Shown here: one piece after another, positions 1 through 8,988 of the stretch
How the letters are laid out: each line of letters starts with the position of its first letter
Position numbering within the stretch: position 1 is the stretch's first letter
NCBI GenBank assembly: GCA_905234865.1
Contig: CAJOJE010000009.1
Location: 1 to 64,000, forward strand
Direction of reading: 5' to 3'
Length of the DNA stretch: 64,000 nt
DNA from: Candidatus Gastranaerophilales bacterium
Lineage (GTDB): Bacteria; Cyanobacteriota; Vampirovibrionia; Gastranaerophilales; Gastranaerophilaceae
Position numbers and translations under genes: made by a program
Notes under the pieces: generated by a model
The model's database searches: none
What the model saw: the letters and a program-made list of their open reading frames with translations, nothing else
What the model was told of the DNA's origin: nothing

Positions 1-2
1 CG

Positions 3-494
3 AATATGATAGGAAAAGATATCTCATTTTTTAATGCGACAAGTATCGGAAAAAATTGTGTCGTAGAGCTTGGGGATGCATGTTTCGGCGCTCTGTTCGT
101 GCCCGTTCCTCTTAACGTAACGGGAGATGATGATCCTAAGTGTATCGAATTAAAAAGACTCGGTGCTTCTTATTGCGCTAGAAATGACGATGATTACTGG
201 GGAGGTGCGGTTTTAGCATGCGGAGGAACGGATTTTATGCCTATTTACGCAGATTTTAACAAGTTTACTCAAAATGCTTATAAAGGCGGAAAATATATAT
301 CCGGAAAAGCCGAAGAATACGGGCTCCCGACACCTCCATCCAATAACGCCGTAGTATATTTTTGGCTGAGCCATGAAACCGGTCCTTCGGGTGCGGGTGT
401 ATTTTACTACAATAAAGGCGGTTTTTATTCAGGCAGTATGCAAAGGACTTCTTATTCTTCAAACGTCTTAGCTATATGTAAAATAATTGAATGA
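3..494 (+). CDS. Long prepilin-like (pseudopilin) protein, C-terminal part, cut by window edge
   Basis: The reading frame is open to the left edge, so the N-terminus is missing. The visible 164 codons match the C-terminal half of the prepilin-like proteins at 51331-52413 and 53222-54376: they share the block GKDISFxNATxxGxNC followed by GDACFGALF, a later ACGG motif, and a final Cys-Lys segment. The first ATG in the window (base 6) lies where the relatives read PNTIGKD, so it is internal and not a start. Cysteines are frequent, which suggests an exported, disulfide-stabilised domain. By homology the missing part should hold a type IV prepilin signal helix. Its role (pilus or secretion pseudopilus subunit) is inferred from those relatives. 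Confidence 0.7.
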   Translation, partial: NMIGKDISFFNATSIGKNCVVELGDACFGALFVPVPLNVTGDDDPKCIELKRLGASYCARNDDDYWGGAVLACGGTDFMPIYADFNKFTQNAYKGGKYISGKAEEYGLPTPPSNNAVVYFWLSHETGPSGAGVFYYNKGGFYSGSMQRTSYSSNVLAICKIIE

Positions 495-508
495 AAATAA
501 AAAAGCTT

Positions 509-952
509 TTATCCTGCGATAAATTCGAGGTATTTTTCCAAAACTTTATATCCGTCTTTAAATTCGTAAATTCTAATAAGGGCGCTGTTTGCCAAAATAT
601 ATTTCAACTCTTTAACTCTTATTTGAAAAATCTTTTCGCCCGTTTCTCTTTTGTTCTTTTCGTTAGAATTTGAAAATTCAATTAAGTTCATTAATTCTTT
701 GTATAAAGAATTGCCGTCGGTTTCTTCCAAAGGGTGCAGTCCCGAGGCTTTTAATATGCCGTATTCGACATTTGTAACTTTGGGCTGAACAATAGTGTAT
801 GAAAAAATTCTCCTTATTGTTACGTAGTTATTTGCAACAGATTTTTGGTATACGGGAATTTTTGAGCGCAAAAATAACCCCTGCATGCTAATTTCGTCCA
901 AATAACTGCAATTAAATGCCTTGTTTTGTTTTACATCGGTTTTATATGCCAT
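509..952 (-). CDS. Hypothetical protein
   Basis: An unrecognised 147-residue protein. The start at 952 is chosen because AAAGGGGAG lies 4 nt upstream; an in-frame ATG at 982 has no ribosome-binding site. There is no signal peptide or membrane segment. The middle is mixed alpha/beta and the C-terminal third is rich in Lys, Glu and Leu and looks helical. It converges on the prepilin-like gene with only 14 bases between the stops, and is divergent from ndk. No conserved motif is visible, so no function is proposed. Confidence 0.6.
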   Translation of the reverse strand: MAYKTDVKQNKAFNCSYLDEISMQGLFLRSKIPVYQKSVANNYVTIRRIFSYTIVQPKVTNVEYGILKASGLHPLEETDGNSLYKELMNLIEFSNSNEKNKRETGEKIFQIRVKELKYILANSALIRIYEFKDGYKVLEKYLEFIAG

Positions 953-1042
953 TAAACTCCCCTTTGAAAACCATAAGTTCATAATAATAAATCAACAGAA
1001 AAAATAAAGAGTTTTTTATAAAAATTTACAACATTTTTCGTG

Positions 1043-1048
1043 TATAAT
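1043..1048 (+). promoter_or_regulatory. -10 box of ndk-tgt promoter
   Basis: A perfect TATAAT lies 26 bases before the ndk start. No good -35 is seen at the usual distance. The leader that follows contains the Shine-Dalgarno GAGGAG. Confidence 0.4.
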
Positions 1049-1074
1049 AATTGTTGATACAGAGGAGAATAATC

Positions 1075-1527
1075 ATGGAAAGAACATTCACTGCGCTAAA
1101 ACCCGATGCCGTTAAAAGAAATCTTATGGGAAGAATAATTCAAAGAATTGAAGAAAAAGGATATAAAATTATCGGCATGAAGCTGATGGATGTGCCGCAT
1201 GAATTGGCGGAAAAACACTATGCCGAGCATAAAGGTAAACCATTTTACCCGAGATTGATTGATTACATAACTTCAGGGCCCGTTCTTGCCATGGTCTTGG
1301 AGGGGGATAATGTTATTATGGGTTTAAGACACATTGTCGGAAAAACAAACCCTGATGAAGCCGAAGCGGGTTCTATCCGAGCTGATTTTTGTACCGTAAA
1401 GGAATACAATATAATTCATGCCTCGGATTCAAAAGAAAGTGCGGAAAGAGAAATTAACCTTTGGTTCAAAAAAGAAGAAATATGCACCGACTACAAAACC
1501 GCTCTTGAATTTTTAATGGGTAACTAA
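1075..1527 (+). CDS. ndk: Nucleoside diphosphate kinase
   Basis: Transfers the gamma-phosphate from ATP to other nucleoside diphosphates through a phosphohistidine, balancing NTP and dNTP pools in the cytoplasm. The 150-residue length is typical. The N-terminal ERTFTALKPDAVKR, the GPVLAMVLEG segment, and NIIHASDS with the catalytic His at residue 115 are all present. The start at 1075 follows GAGGAG at 8 nt; an upstream in-frame TTG at 1051 is not preceded by a site. The stop codon abuts the tgt ATG, so the two genes are co-transcribed and probably translationally coupled. Confidence 0.97.
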   Translation: MERTFTALKPDAVKRNLMGRIIQRIEEKGYKIIGMKLMDVPHELAEKHYAEHKGKPFYPRLIDYITSGPVLAMVLEGDNVIMGLRHIVGKTNPDEAEAGSIRADFCTVKEYNIIHASDSKESAEREINLWFKKEEICTDYKTALEFLMGN

Positions 1528-2655
<1,128 letters not shown>

Positions 2656-2746
2656 TATACAAAACTCTTTTTGATTGTATATTTGACTTTAGAGTTTGTT
2701 TGTTGTGAAATGAATATACTTATTACTGATTAAAAAAGGAAAAAAT

Positions 2747-3127
2747 ATGCCCACAATTAACCAATTAGTTAAAACAGAAAGAAAAAGAATTACAGATAAA
2801 ACAAAATCACCGGCTCTTACAAACTGCCCTCAAAGAAGAGGCGTTTGCACAAGGGTTTATACAACCACTCCCAAAAAACCTAATTCCGCTTTGAGAAAGG
2901 TTGCAAGGGTAAGGCTTACCAATGGCTTTGAAGTTACTTCATACATCCCCGGTATCGGTCATAACTTACAAGAACACTCTGTTGTCATGATTAGAGGCGG
3001 AAGGGTTAAAGACCTTCCCGGTGTGAGATATCATATCATCAGAGGTACACTTGATACTGCCGGTGTTGCAAACAGAACTCAATCCCGTTCTAAATACGGT
3101 GCTAAAAAAGCGAAAGCAAAAAAATAG
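2747..3127 (+). CDS. rpsL: 30S ribosomal protein S12
   Basis: Decoding-centre protein of the small subunit. The 126 residues include [17 protein letters not shown] (residues 41-57) and [17 protein letters not shown] (84-100). Lys43/Lys44 and Lys88, the positions linked to streptomycin response, look wild type. Asp89 of KDLPG is the residue that RimO methylthiolates in other bacteria. The start follows AAAAAAGGAAAAA. It is followed by rpsG, but after an unusually long 205-base gap holding a structured repeat. Confidence 0.98.
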   Translation: MPTINQLVKTERKRITDKTKSPALTNCPQRRGVCTRVYTTTPKKPNSALRKVARVRLTNGFEVTSYIPGIGHNLQEHSVVMIRGGRVKDLPGVRYHIIRGTLDTAGVANRTQSRSKYGAKKAKAKK

Positions 3128-3140
3128 CGAAAAATCCGTA

Positions 3141-3230
3141 GGGTGAAGCGAACAAAGTGAGCATAACCCGCCAAGGTGAAAGTCTTATGAAGCGAAGTTG
3201 ATGAAATCAACGAAGCGAAATGAAAGACTT
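3141..3230. repeat. Structured GAAGCGAA-containing element between rpsL and rpsG
   Basis: The octamer GAAGCGAA occurs three times. Bases 3180-3186 and 3224-3230 form a 7-bp stem (AAGTCTT/AAGACTT). Nested inside is a 6-bp stem GTTGAT/ATCAAC (3197-3202 with 3206-3211) around a three-base loop. A smaller GGGT/ACCC pair flanks the first octamer (3141-3168). There is no open frame or T-run, so it is neither a gene nor a simple terminator. It sits within the expected rpsL-rpsG message and could affect processing or rpsG translation, or be an inserted palindromic repeat. Confidence 0.45.
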
Positions 3231-3332
3231 GAATTTAAAAAGTTAATTGGCCGTATCAAATGGCAAAATTAAAGAGTTGCAGTTAATTCGTGCTGAGTAA
3301 TTACAACAATTTATCAGAAAGGCAAAATAAAC

Positions 3333-3803
3333 ATGTCAAGACGTTCAAAACCCGCAAAGAGAATTCCTTCTCCGGATCCTATATATAATAGCGTTGATAT
3401 TGCAAAATTTATCAACCGTTTAATGACAAGAGGAAAAAAATCAATAGCTCAAAAGATTTTCTATTCTTCAATGGATAAAATTCAAGAAAGAACCAAAGAA
3501 AATCCTATTGACGTTTTCAAAAAAGCTCTTACAAACGCAACACCCCTAATCGAAGTTAAAGCTCGTCGTATCGGCGGTTCAACTTATCAAGTTCCTGTTG
3601 AAGTTAAGCCCGAAAGAGGACAAGCGTTGGGTTCATGCTGGTTAATCGAATCGGCAAGAAAAAGAAGCGGTAAATCTATGATTGAAAAATTAACCGCTGA
3701 AATCTTAGATGCTTCAAACGGTCAAGGTTCGTCATGCAAAAAACGTGAAGATACCCACAAAATGGCTGAAGCAAATAAAGCGTTCGCTCATTACAGATAC
3801 TAA
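3333..3803 (+). CDS. rpsG: 30S ribosomal protein S7
   Basis: Primary 16S rRNA-binding protein of the 30S head. The 156-residue protein shows the family N-terminus SRRSKPAKR, then FINRLMTRGKKSIAQKIFY, RRIGGSTYQVPVEV (near residues 80-93), and a C-terminal KREDTHKMAEANKAFAHYR. The start follows AGAAAGG. In most bacteria fusA and tuf follow; here a strong terminator comes 21 bases after the stop and the next gene is prepilin-like, so the str operon is truncated or split. Confidence 0.97.
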   Translation: MSRRSKPAKRIPSPDPIYNSVDIAKFINRLMTRGKKSIAQKIFYSSMDKIQERTKENPIDVFKKALTNATPLIEVKARRIGGSTYQVPVEVKPERGQALGSCWLIESARKRSGKSMIEKLTAEILDASNGQGSSCKKREDTHKMAEANKAFAHYRY

Positions 3804-3824
3804 TTTAATAAAAATTAATATTTT

Positions 3825-3856
3825 AAAAAGCCTGCAGCGTGCGTTGCGGGCTTTTT
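3825..3856 (+). terminator. Rho-independent terminator after rpsG
   Basis: A 12-bp stem (AAAAAGCCTGCA with TGCGGGCTTTTT, one wobble pair) around an 8-base loop, ending in a T-run. Confidence 0.85.
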
Positions 3857-3877
3857 GATTTTAATAATATTGTATGA

Positions 3878-3906
3878 TTGAAACAAAATTTTAAAAATCG
3901 TATAAT
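3878..3906 (+). promoter_or_regulatory. Sigma-70-type promoter of the prepilin-like gene
   Basis: TTGAAA (3878-3883) and TATAAT (3901-3906) are separated by exactly 17 bases, 28 bases before the start codon of the next gene. Confidence 0.65.
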
Positions 3907-3933
3907 AGAGATATAAGTATGTTTTAAGGTATT

Positions 3934-5103
3934 ATGCTAAGTATGAAACAAAGAACTACCCTTTATTACGGAATTTCTTCGGATGCTAATAAAAAGAAAG
4001 CTTTTTCTCTCGGGGAAACTCTTATTGCAATAGGCGTTTTAGGCATTATATTTGCCATTTTAATTCCTCTTGTCATGGCACTTCTTCATGACCGAGTAAG
4101 AGAAAGCCATGTTAATCTTTTTAAGAAGAAATTTCTTAAATCTATGGAAATGATGGCGCTTCAAGGCGAGGTTGGTCCTTATTACAGAAATACTCAAGAA
4201 TTTGTTGATTATCTTCAAGGACACCTGAAAATCAATGCTGTGTGCAGAGTCGGCTCCGAACCGGCTTCGCTCCCTCCGATTTCCGATTGCTGGGGCGATG
4301 ATTACCCCGGTATTACTCTTCCTAATGATACAATTTTGGATATTGATAAAATTGAAACGGGCGATGCTTTTCAAATGCCTTCAAACAGCAAAAATGATTG
4401 GTCTACGCATAATATTGCAATATTAACGATTGACGGCAATCATATGATTTTATCTTATAATCTTCAATGCGAAGCTTTGGTTGCGGGTGTTTATTCCGGT
4501 GATATTCCCGCCAAATGTGTTGCGGGTGTTATGGATGTTGACGGTATAAGAACCCCTAACAAGTTAGGAAAAGACGTTGCCATTTTTGCTAATGCAAACG
4601 GTTTGGGACCTACTTGTTATATTTCTCATGACGGACTTTGTCTTTCCGCCCCCAAGAGGGTTTCTGCCCCCGCAACACATTCAGAGTGTATTCAAAAAGC
4701 GGGCGAATTGGGATATGATGAAGGAAAATGTATGAATGCCGATAATGATGAGAATTATTTTGTTCCTATGGCTGAAGAATGCGGCGGCTGGGCAAACATC
4801 GCTTCTCCTCAACAAGTTAAAAAGGTAATTGATTATATGTATGATGAGGGGGTTCCTTCTAACGGCTCAAAAACCGATATTGAATATATAGGTCATGCCG
4901 ATATATTAGGTCTTCCAAATCCCTCTAAGCAATCAGTTATTTTATTAAATCATACTAATACGTGTAATACGGTTGAAGGAAGGATTGAATGTAAGATATC
5001 GGCTCAAAAACTTTCCAAAACTTCCGTTGAATCAATTGTAGAAGATGCTACATCATCCGGTATTATGGAATCCTACTTCTTTTGCAATAAAAGTGGGGGC
5101 TAG
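3934..5103 (+). CDS. Long prepilin-like (pseudopilin) protein
   Basis: A 389-residue protein with a type IV prepilin leader: a basic stretch ending KKKA, then the hydrophobic helix FSLGETLIAIGVLGIIFAIL with Glu at position 5 after the likely peptidase cut. The remainder is a large exported domain with many Cys. It is homologous to the proteins at 51331 and 53222: DCWG near residue 110, VMDVDGIRTPNKLGKD, and ANGLGPTC followed by GLCLSAP instead of GACFGALF. ATG 3934 (AAGG 4 nt upstream) and ATG 3943 are both possible starts. It has its own promoter and terminator. It is a pilus or pseudopilus component by signature; the specific role is unknown. Confidence 0.8.
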   Translation: MLSMKQRTTLYYGISSDANKKKAFSLGETLIAIGVLGIIFAILIPLVMALLHDRVRESHVNLFKKKFLKSMEMMALQGEVGPYYRNTQEFVDYLQGHLKINAVCRVGSEPASLPPISDCWGDDYPGITLPNDTILDIDKIETGDAFQMPSNSKNDWSTHNIAILTIDGNHMILSYNLQCEALVAGVYSGDIPAKCVAGVMDVDGIRTPNKLGKDVAIFANANGLGPTCYISHDGLCLSAPKRVSAPATHSECIQKAGELGYDEGKCMNADNDENYFVPMAEECGGWANIASPQQVKKVIDYMYDEGVPSNGSKTDIEYIGHADILGLPNPSKQSVILLNHTNTCNTVEGRIECKISAQKLSKTSVESIVEDATSSGIMESYFFCNKSGG

Positions 5104-5125
5104 AACAATTTCTAATTTTAATTTA

Positions 5126-5160
5126 AAAATCCCGAGCGTTTAAATTATGTTCGGGATTTT
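5126..5160. terminator. Bidirectional Rho-independent terminator
   Basis: AAAATCCCGA (5126-5135) pairs with TCGGGATTTT (5151-5160) around a 15-base loop. A- and T-runs on the two sides let it serve both the prepilin-like gene (+) and metW (-). Confidence 0.8.
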
Positions 5161-5190
5161 CTTATTAATATTTTTTATCGTGCTTTAAAA

Positions 5191-5787
5191 TTATTTTGTT
5201 AAAACAAAAATTGCTTCTTCGCTGAAAAAATTTGCAAGCGGTTTTGAAATTCCTTTTCTTGCTCTTTTTTTGGCAAGATAAATCGAATCGACAATTCTTA
5301 TGTTTCTTGATTTACAAAATTCAAAGAAATCTTCTATCGTATTTAAGTGTATATTCGGTGTATTATACCATTCATAAGGCAACGCTCTCGATTTTGGCAT
5401 TTTTCCCTTGAAAAACAAATAAAATCTTACTCTCCAGTATGCAAAATTCGGAAAAGCAACAATTGCTTTTTTGGAAACTCGTAGCATTTCATCAATTACA
5501 TAATCGGGTTTTTGCGTTGATTGAAGCGTAAAATTCAGTATTGCATAATCAAAACTTTTATCGGCAAATTGTTTTAACCCTTCGTCGATATTTCCCTGAA
5601 TAACGTTTAATCCTCTCTCGACGGATTTAATGACTTCGTCCGGATTAAGCTCTATGCCTATTCCCGTTATTTTTTTCTCTGTTTGTAATTTTTTAAAAAG
5701 GTAGCCGTCCCCCATGCCTAAATCTAAAACCTTTGAGCCTTCTTCGACAAGCCTTGTAACCTGTTTGTAATTAAGTGTTCTTGACAT
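5191..5787 (-). CDS. metW: MetW, methionine biosynthesis methyltransferase-like protein
   Basis: A SAM-methyltransferase-fold protein that works with MetX in homoserine acylation. The 198 residues show VLDLGMGDGYLFK (SAM loop, near residues 20-32), GIELN, GNIDEGL, and FDYAILNFTLQSTQKPD, all typical of MetW. PNFAYWRVR and LPYEWYNTPNIH follow. It starts one base after the metX stop, the usual metX-metW pairing, so the two are surely one transcript. No riboswitch is visible upstream of the pair. Confidence 0.93.
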   Translation of the reverse strand: MSRTLNYKQVTRLVEEGSKVLDLGMGDGYLFKKLQTEKKITGIGIELNPDEVIKSVERGLNVIQGNIDEGLKQFADKSFDYAILNFTLQSTQKPDYVIDEMLRVSKKAIVAFPNFAYWRVRFYLFFKGKMPKSRALPYEWYNTPNIHLNTIEDFFEFCKSRNIRIVDSIYLAKKRARKGISKPLANFFSEEAIFVLTK

Positions 5788-5788
5788 T

Positions 5789-6895
5789 TTATTCCTCTTT
5801 TAAGAAACTTTTTATTATTCTTGCCTGTTTTTCCCATTCGATTAAAAATGCGTCATGCCCGCATGGGCTTGACAGTTCTATGAAAGATACCTTTTTTTCT
5901 TTTTTTATCAGTGCGTTTACTATTTCTTTTGCGCTTTCCGTTGAAAAAAGCCAATCGGAATCAAATGTCATTATTAAAAATTTTGCATTTGTTTTATTAA
6001 AGGCGTTTTCAAGTCCTCCGTATTTTTCAATCGGGTCATAATAATCAAGTGCTTTAGTTATGTATAAATAACTGTTTGCATCAAATCTGTCGACAAAAAT
6101 TCTTCCTTGATAATCAAGATATGATTCAACTTCAAAATCTACGCCGAAATCAAAATTGGGTTTATCCTGCTTAAAATCTCTGCCGAATTTATTATGCATG
6201 GCTTGTTCCGATAAATAGGTAATATGTCCCACCATTCTTGCGATTGCCAGTCCTTTTTCGGGGTGATTTCCTTCGTAATAGTTGCCGTTATTAAAATTCG
6301 GGTCTTGTAAAATTGCGTTTCTGCCGACGGCATTAAATGCTATGCCTTGCGCCGAAACTCTTGCCGCTGCGGCTATGATAATTGCGGATTTAACATATTC
6401 GGGGTGCTTAATTGTCCATTCTATTGCCTGCATGCCCCCCATGGAACCGCCCGCAACGGTTAATTTTTTAACGTTAAGGTAGTCTATGAGTTCTTTTTGA
6501 ACTTTGACCATATCTTCAATCGTGATTACGGGAAAATCATGCCCGTATGGCTTGTTTGTATCGGGGTTAATCGAAGCGGGTCCCGTTGTTCCTTTGCAGC
6601 CGCCTAAAACATTTGAACAAATTACAAAAAATTTATTGGTGTCAAACGCTTTATTCGGGCCTATCATTGTGTCCCACCAGCCGGGTTTTTTATCGTCTTT
6701 TGAATGATAACCTGCTGCATGCGCATCCCCTGTCAGGGCATGACAAATTAAAATTGCATTATCCCCGTTTTCGTTTAATTTTCCGTAAGTTTCATAAGCA
6801 ATTTTAATGTTTGACAAAGTCTTAGAACTCTCTAAAACTATCGTTTTATTCAGGTTTAAATACTTTGTTTGTACCTGATTAATGCTCTCGTTCAT
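5789..6895 (-). CDS. metX: Homoserine O-acyltransferase
   Basis: Acylates the hydroxyl of L-homoserine, the committed step to methionine. An alpha/beta-hydrolase fold of 368 residues. The nucleophile is Ser151 in AGGSMGGMQAIEW, the acid is Asp in TFDSDWLF and the base is His in CGHDAFLIE. CHALTGDAHAAG and GGCKGTTGP match the MetX family. Acetyl- versus succinyl-CoA preference cannot be read with certainty here. The ATG lies 6 nt after a TAAAAT box and has no Shine-Dalgarno, so the message may be leaderless. metW follows one base downstream. Confidence 0.95.
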   Translation of the reverse strand: MNESINQVQTKYLNLNKTIVLESSKTLSNIKIAYETYGKLNENGDNAILICHALTGDAHAAGYHSKDDKKPGWWDTMIGPNKAFDTNKFFVICSNVLGGCKGTTGPASINPDTNKPYGHDFPVITIEDMVKVQKELIDYLNVKKLTVAGGSMGGMQAIEWTIKHPEYVKSAIIIAAAARVSAQGIAFNAVGRNAILQDPNFNNGNYYEGNHPEKGLAIARMVGHITYLSEQAMHNKFGRDFKQDKPNFDFGVDFEVESYLDYQGRIFVDRFDANSYLYITKALDYYDPIEKYGGLENAFNKTNAKFLIMTFDSDWLFSTESAKEIVNALIKKEKKVSFIELSSPCGHDAFLIEWEKQARIIKSFLKEE

Positions 6896-6901
6896 TCATA
6901 A

Positions 6902-6907
6902 ATTTTA
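6902..6907 (-). promoter_or_regulatory. -10 box 6 nt before the metX ATG (leaderless pattern)
   Basis: On the minus strand TAAAAT is followed by six bases and then the ATG. That places the expected transcript start at the start codon. Confidence 0.45.
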
Positions 6908-6959
6908 ATACATTTGTATGTTTTTTACAAACTAAAGTATAATTTTTGTAAATAATTAT

Positions 6960-6986
6960 AAAAGTTTTGATATTCTTTGCCGATAT
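6960..6986 (+). promoter_or_regulatory. Sigma-28 (FliA)-type promoter
   Basis: AAAAGTTT, 11 bases, then GCCGATAT. Compared with the enterobacterial FliA consensus TAAAGTTT-N11-GCCGATAA this is 7 of 8 in each element with exact spacing. It lies 41 bases before the start of the HD-GYP-like gene. A FliA/WhiG-family sigma gene is at 54379-55215. Confidence 0.65.
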
Positions 6987-7027
6987 AATTAGTATCAAAA
7001 GGTTATCAAGGAGGTAAGGTATTCGTG

Positions 7028-8314
7028 ATGAAAAATGCCGACAATAAAGATGAGATGAAAGAAATTAACGAAAACGGAGTATCTCTTTTTTCTCGCTCTC
7101 TTGATTTAATGGAAGATGATCCGCTTGAGGAAATTTTTGCGTTAAATCTCGGAGATTTTTTGTGCGAAAATCTTATTAATGATGAACTCGCAAGCAAAAT
7201 TTCCGTTAAAAAAGACAAAACGGAAAGCTTAAAAGAACAGTTGAAAGAGTTAATTTCAATATATTCTATTGACTCGACTTTGTCTTTATTGGGGTTTAGA
7301 GAAAGCGAAGACTATATAATTTACGATTCTGTCGCAAGAGCAATTAAAGTAATGCTCGGGCTCAGCGAATGCAATATTTATCTTTCCCAAAAAAGACAAC
7401 CTTTGTCGCTTCGTGGAACTTCTTCAAATAATCATAACGATTTCATAAGCGATAATGTTAAAACTTGTTTTGAAAAAGAAGAAGTTATAACGGTTCAAGA
7501 TGATGAATCATATATTAAAATTTTCCCCATGAAAAATAATTTTGAATGCATAGGTTCAATTGAAGTAATAAAACCTATCGACCATCCTTTAGAGAAAGAA
7601 TACGAAGATTTATTAAAAATTACCGCAGGACTGTTTGTTACGTCTTTGGGTATTCAAAAATTAATTGACGAAGTTAAAAAGGTTTTAAATCAAGAAATTG
7701 TTTCTACTTCGGAATTGCAAAATTTAAGAGCTCAACTTACCGCAATTATCGGCGATCTTCAAGAACAGCAGCAAAATTTTGTTGAAACCATGGCAAGAGC
7801 GGTTGATGTTAAGAGCAGGTATAAAAATAACCATTCCAGACATGTCGCAGAGCTTTCGAGAGAAATTTGCAAAGTTATAGGTTTAAATGAAAAAACGACC
7901 GATTTAATTTATTATGCCGGTTTGTTGCAAAATATCGGCAAAATCACGCTCAATGAACAGCTTTTTACCAAAAAGGACAAATTATCCAAAGAAGAATGGG
8001 AAAAACTTCAGCAATATCCGAATGCAGGCGTTGAACTTTTGATGAATATTAATTTCTTGTCGGAAGTCGTGCCTTATGTTTATTACCAAAAAGAACGCTG
8101 GGACGGTACCGGTCAGCCTGAAGGATTAAAAGGCATGAGCATTCCTTTCGGCTCAAGAATTATTGCGCTCAGTGATGCGTATTGTGCTCTCGTACAGGAC
8201 AGGAGCCATAGAAAAGCTCTAACCAATAAAGAAGCACTTGAAATTCTTAAATCCGAATGCGGAACAAAATGGGATAAGGCTGCTTTTGAAGCCTTAGAAA
8301 AAATAAAAGGATAA
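7028..8314 (+). CDS. Degenerate HD-GYP-domain protein with N-terminal GAF-like region
   Basis: 428 residues. The N-terminal 200 are GAF-like by pattern. The C-terminal half is clearly HD-GYP in layout, but the catalytic signatures are lost: HD of HDIGK reads Gln301-Asn302 (QNIGK), the HHE motif reads YQK, GYP is GQP, and DAYDAL is DAYCAL. The NHSRHVAELS motif and WDGTGQPEGL frame remain. Phosphodiesterase activity on c-di-GMP is therefore unlikely, and a binding or scaffold role is more plausible. Start is ATG 7028 or GTG 7025; AAGGAGG lies upstream. Transcription is probably from a sigma-28-type promoter. Confidence 0.85.
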   Translation: MKNADNKDEMKEINENGVSLFSRSLDLMEDDPLEEIFALNLGDFLCENLINDELASKISVKKDKTESLKEQLKELISIYSIDSTLSLLGFRESEDYIIYDSVARAIKVMLGLSECNIYLSQKRQPLSLRGTSSNNHNDFISDNVKTCFEKEEVITVQDDESYIKIFPMKNNFECIGSIEVIKPIDHPLEKEYEDLLKITAGLFVTSLGIQKLIDEVKKVLNQEIVSTSELQNLRAQLTAIIGDLQEQQQNFVETMARAVDVKSRYKNNHSRHVAELSREICKVIGLNEKTTDLIYYAGLLQNIGKITLNEQLFTKKDKLSKEEWEKLQQYPNAGVELLMNINFLSEVVPYVYYQKERWDGTGQPEGLKGMSIPFGSRIIALSDAYCALVQDRSHRKALTNKEALEILKSECGTKWDKAAFEALEKIKG

Positions 8315-8318
8315 ATTA

Positions 8319-8945
8319 TTAAACGCTTTTATTTATAACGTCCAATCCTTTAAACTCTGCAATTTTATCAAATTTTACGTTGTTTAATTCAATATCTCGT
8401 CCAAACATTGCAAATAACATTGCTTCCAAAGAGGATGAGGGCAAAAGGTTGTCGGGCATATTCCTGAAGTTATATTTCATTTTTAATCCGGCTTGAAAAT
8501 TTTTGCAATCTAGCGAAGTCTTTTCAAGATAATCGGGTTTCAAGCCGTAGGCTTGCCTTAGTAATAACGTGTTACACCTGTAAACATCGCATTTTGTATT
8601 GTTTAATTCCAAAAATAATTCTTTAAATCTGTCGTTTAATCTGTTTGTCCAGTTATTTTTGTTTATTTGAAACTTATTTTCAAGAGTTTTATAATTTTTG
8701 GAATGTATTCTCCATTTTCCTTCCAATAAGGATTCATCGGGTGTAAGCCCCGCAATTAATGTTGAATTTTTAACGTACGGGGATTTATCAAAAAATAATT
8801 TTATGTCATCCGAAAAATACAATTTATCAAGAAGGACAATTTCTTGATTTCTGTCTATAACGCAAACCGAACTTAAATGGCTCGAATTATACCCGAGCGA
8901 CAGCCCGATAAAATAAAATTTACTTGATTTTTCCGAATTTATCAT
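8319..8945 (-). CDS. Hypothetical protein, possibly RNase H-like fold
   Basis: 208 residues, not recognised with confidence. The opening strand pattern FIGLSLGYNSS followed by SVCVID, with a late helix SLEAMLFAMFG, recalls DUF429-type RNase H-like proteins, but the catalytic acids are not clear. No membrane segment or signal peptide. It converges on the HD-GYP-like gene (stops 4 bases apart) and diverges from the ABC exporter across 40 bases. A TATACT box sits 6 nt before the ATG with no Shine-Dalgarno. Confidence 0.6.
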   Translation of the reverse strand: MINSEKSSKFYFIGLSLGYNSSHLSSVCVIDRNQEIVLLDKLYFSDDIKLFFDKSPYVKNSTLIAGLTPDESLLEGKWRIHSKNYKTLENKFQINKNNWTNRLNDRFKELFLELNNTKCDVYRCNTLLLRQAYGLKPDYLEKTSLDCKNFQAGLKMKYNFRNMPDNLLPSSSLEAMLFAMFGRDIELNNVKFDKIAEFKGLDVINKSV

Positions 8946-8951
8946 ATTTAG

Positions 8952-8957
8952 AGTATA
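8952..8957 (-). promoter_or_regulatory. -10 box 6 nt before ATG (leaderless pattern)
   Basis: Minus-strand TATACT, six bases, ATG. There is no purine-rich ribosome site in between. Confidence 0.45.
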
Positions 8958-8988
8958 ATCATTATGAGGTTTATTTGCAAGAGGCGTG

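Noticed and set aside
6896-7024. SAM riboswitch before metX
   Set aside because: The metX ATG lies 6 bases after a -10 box, leaving no leader, and no riboswitch core is visible.
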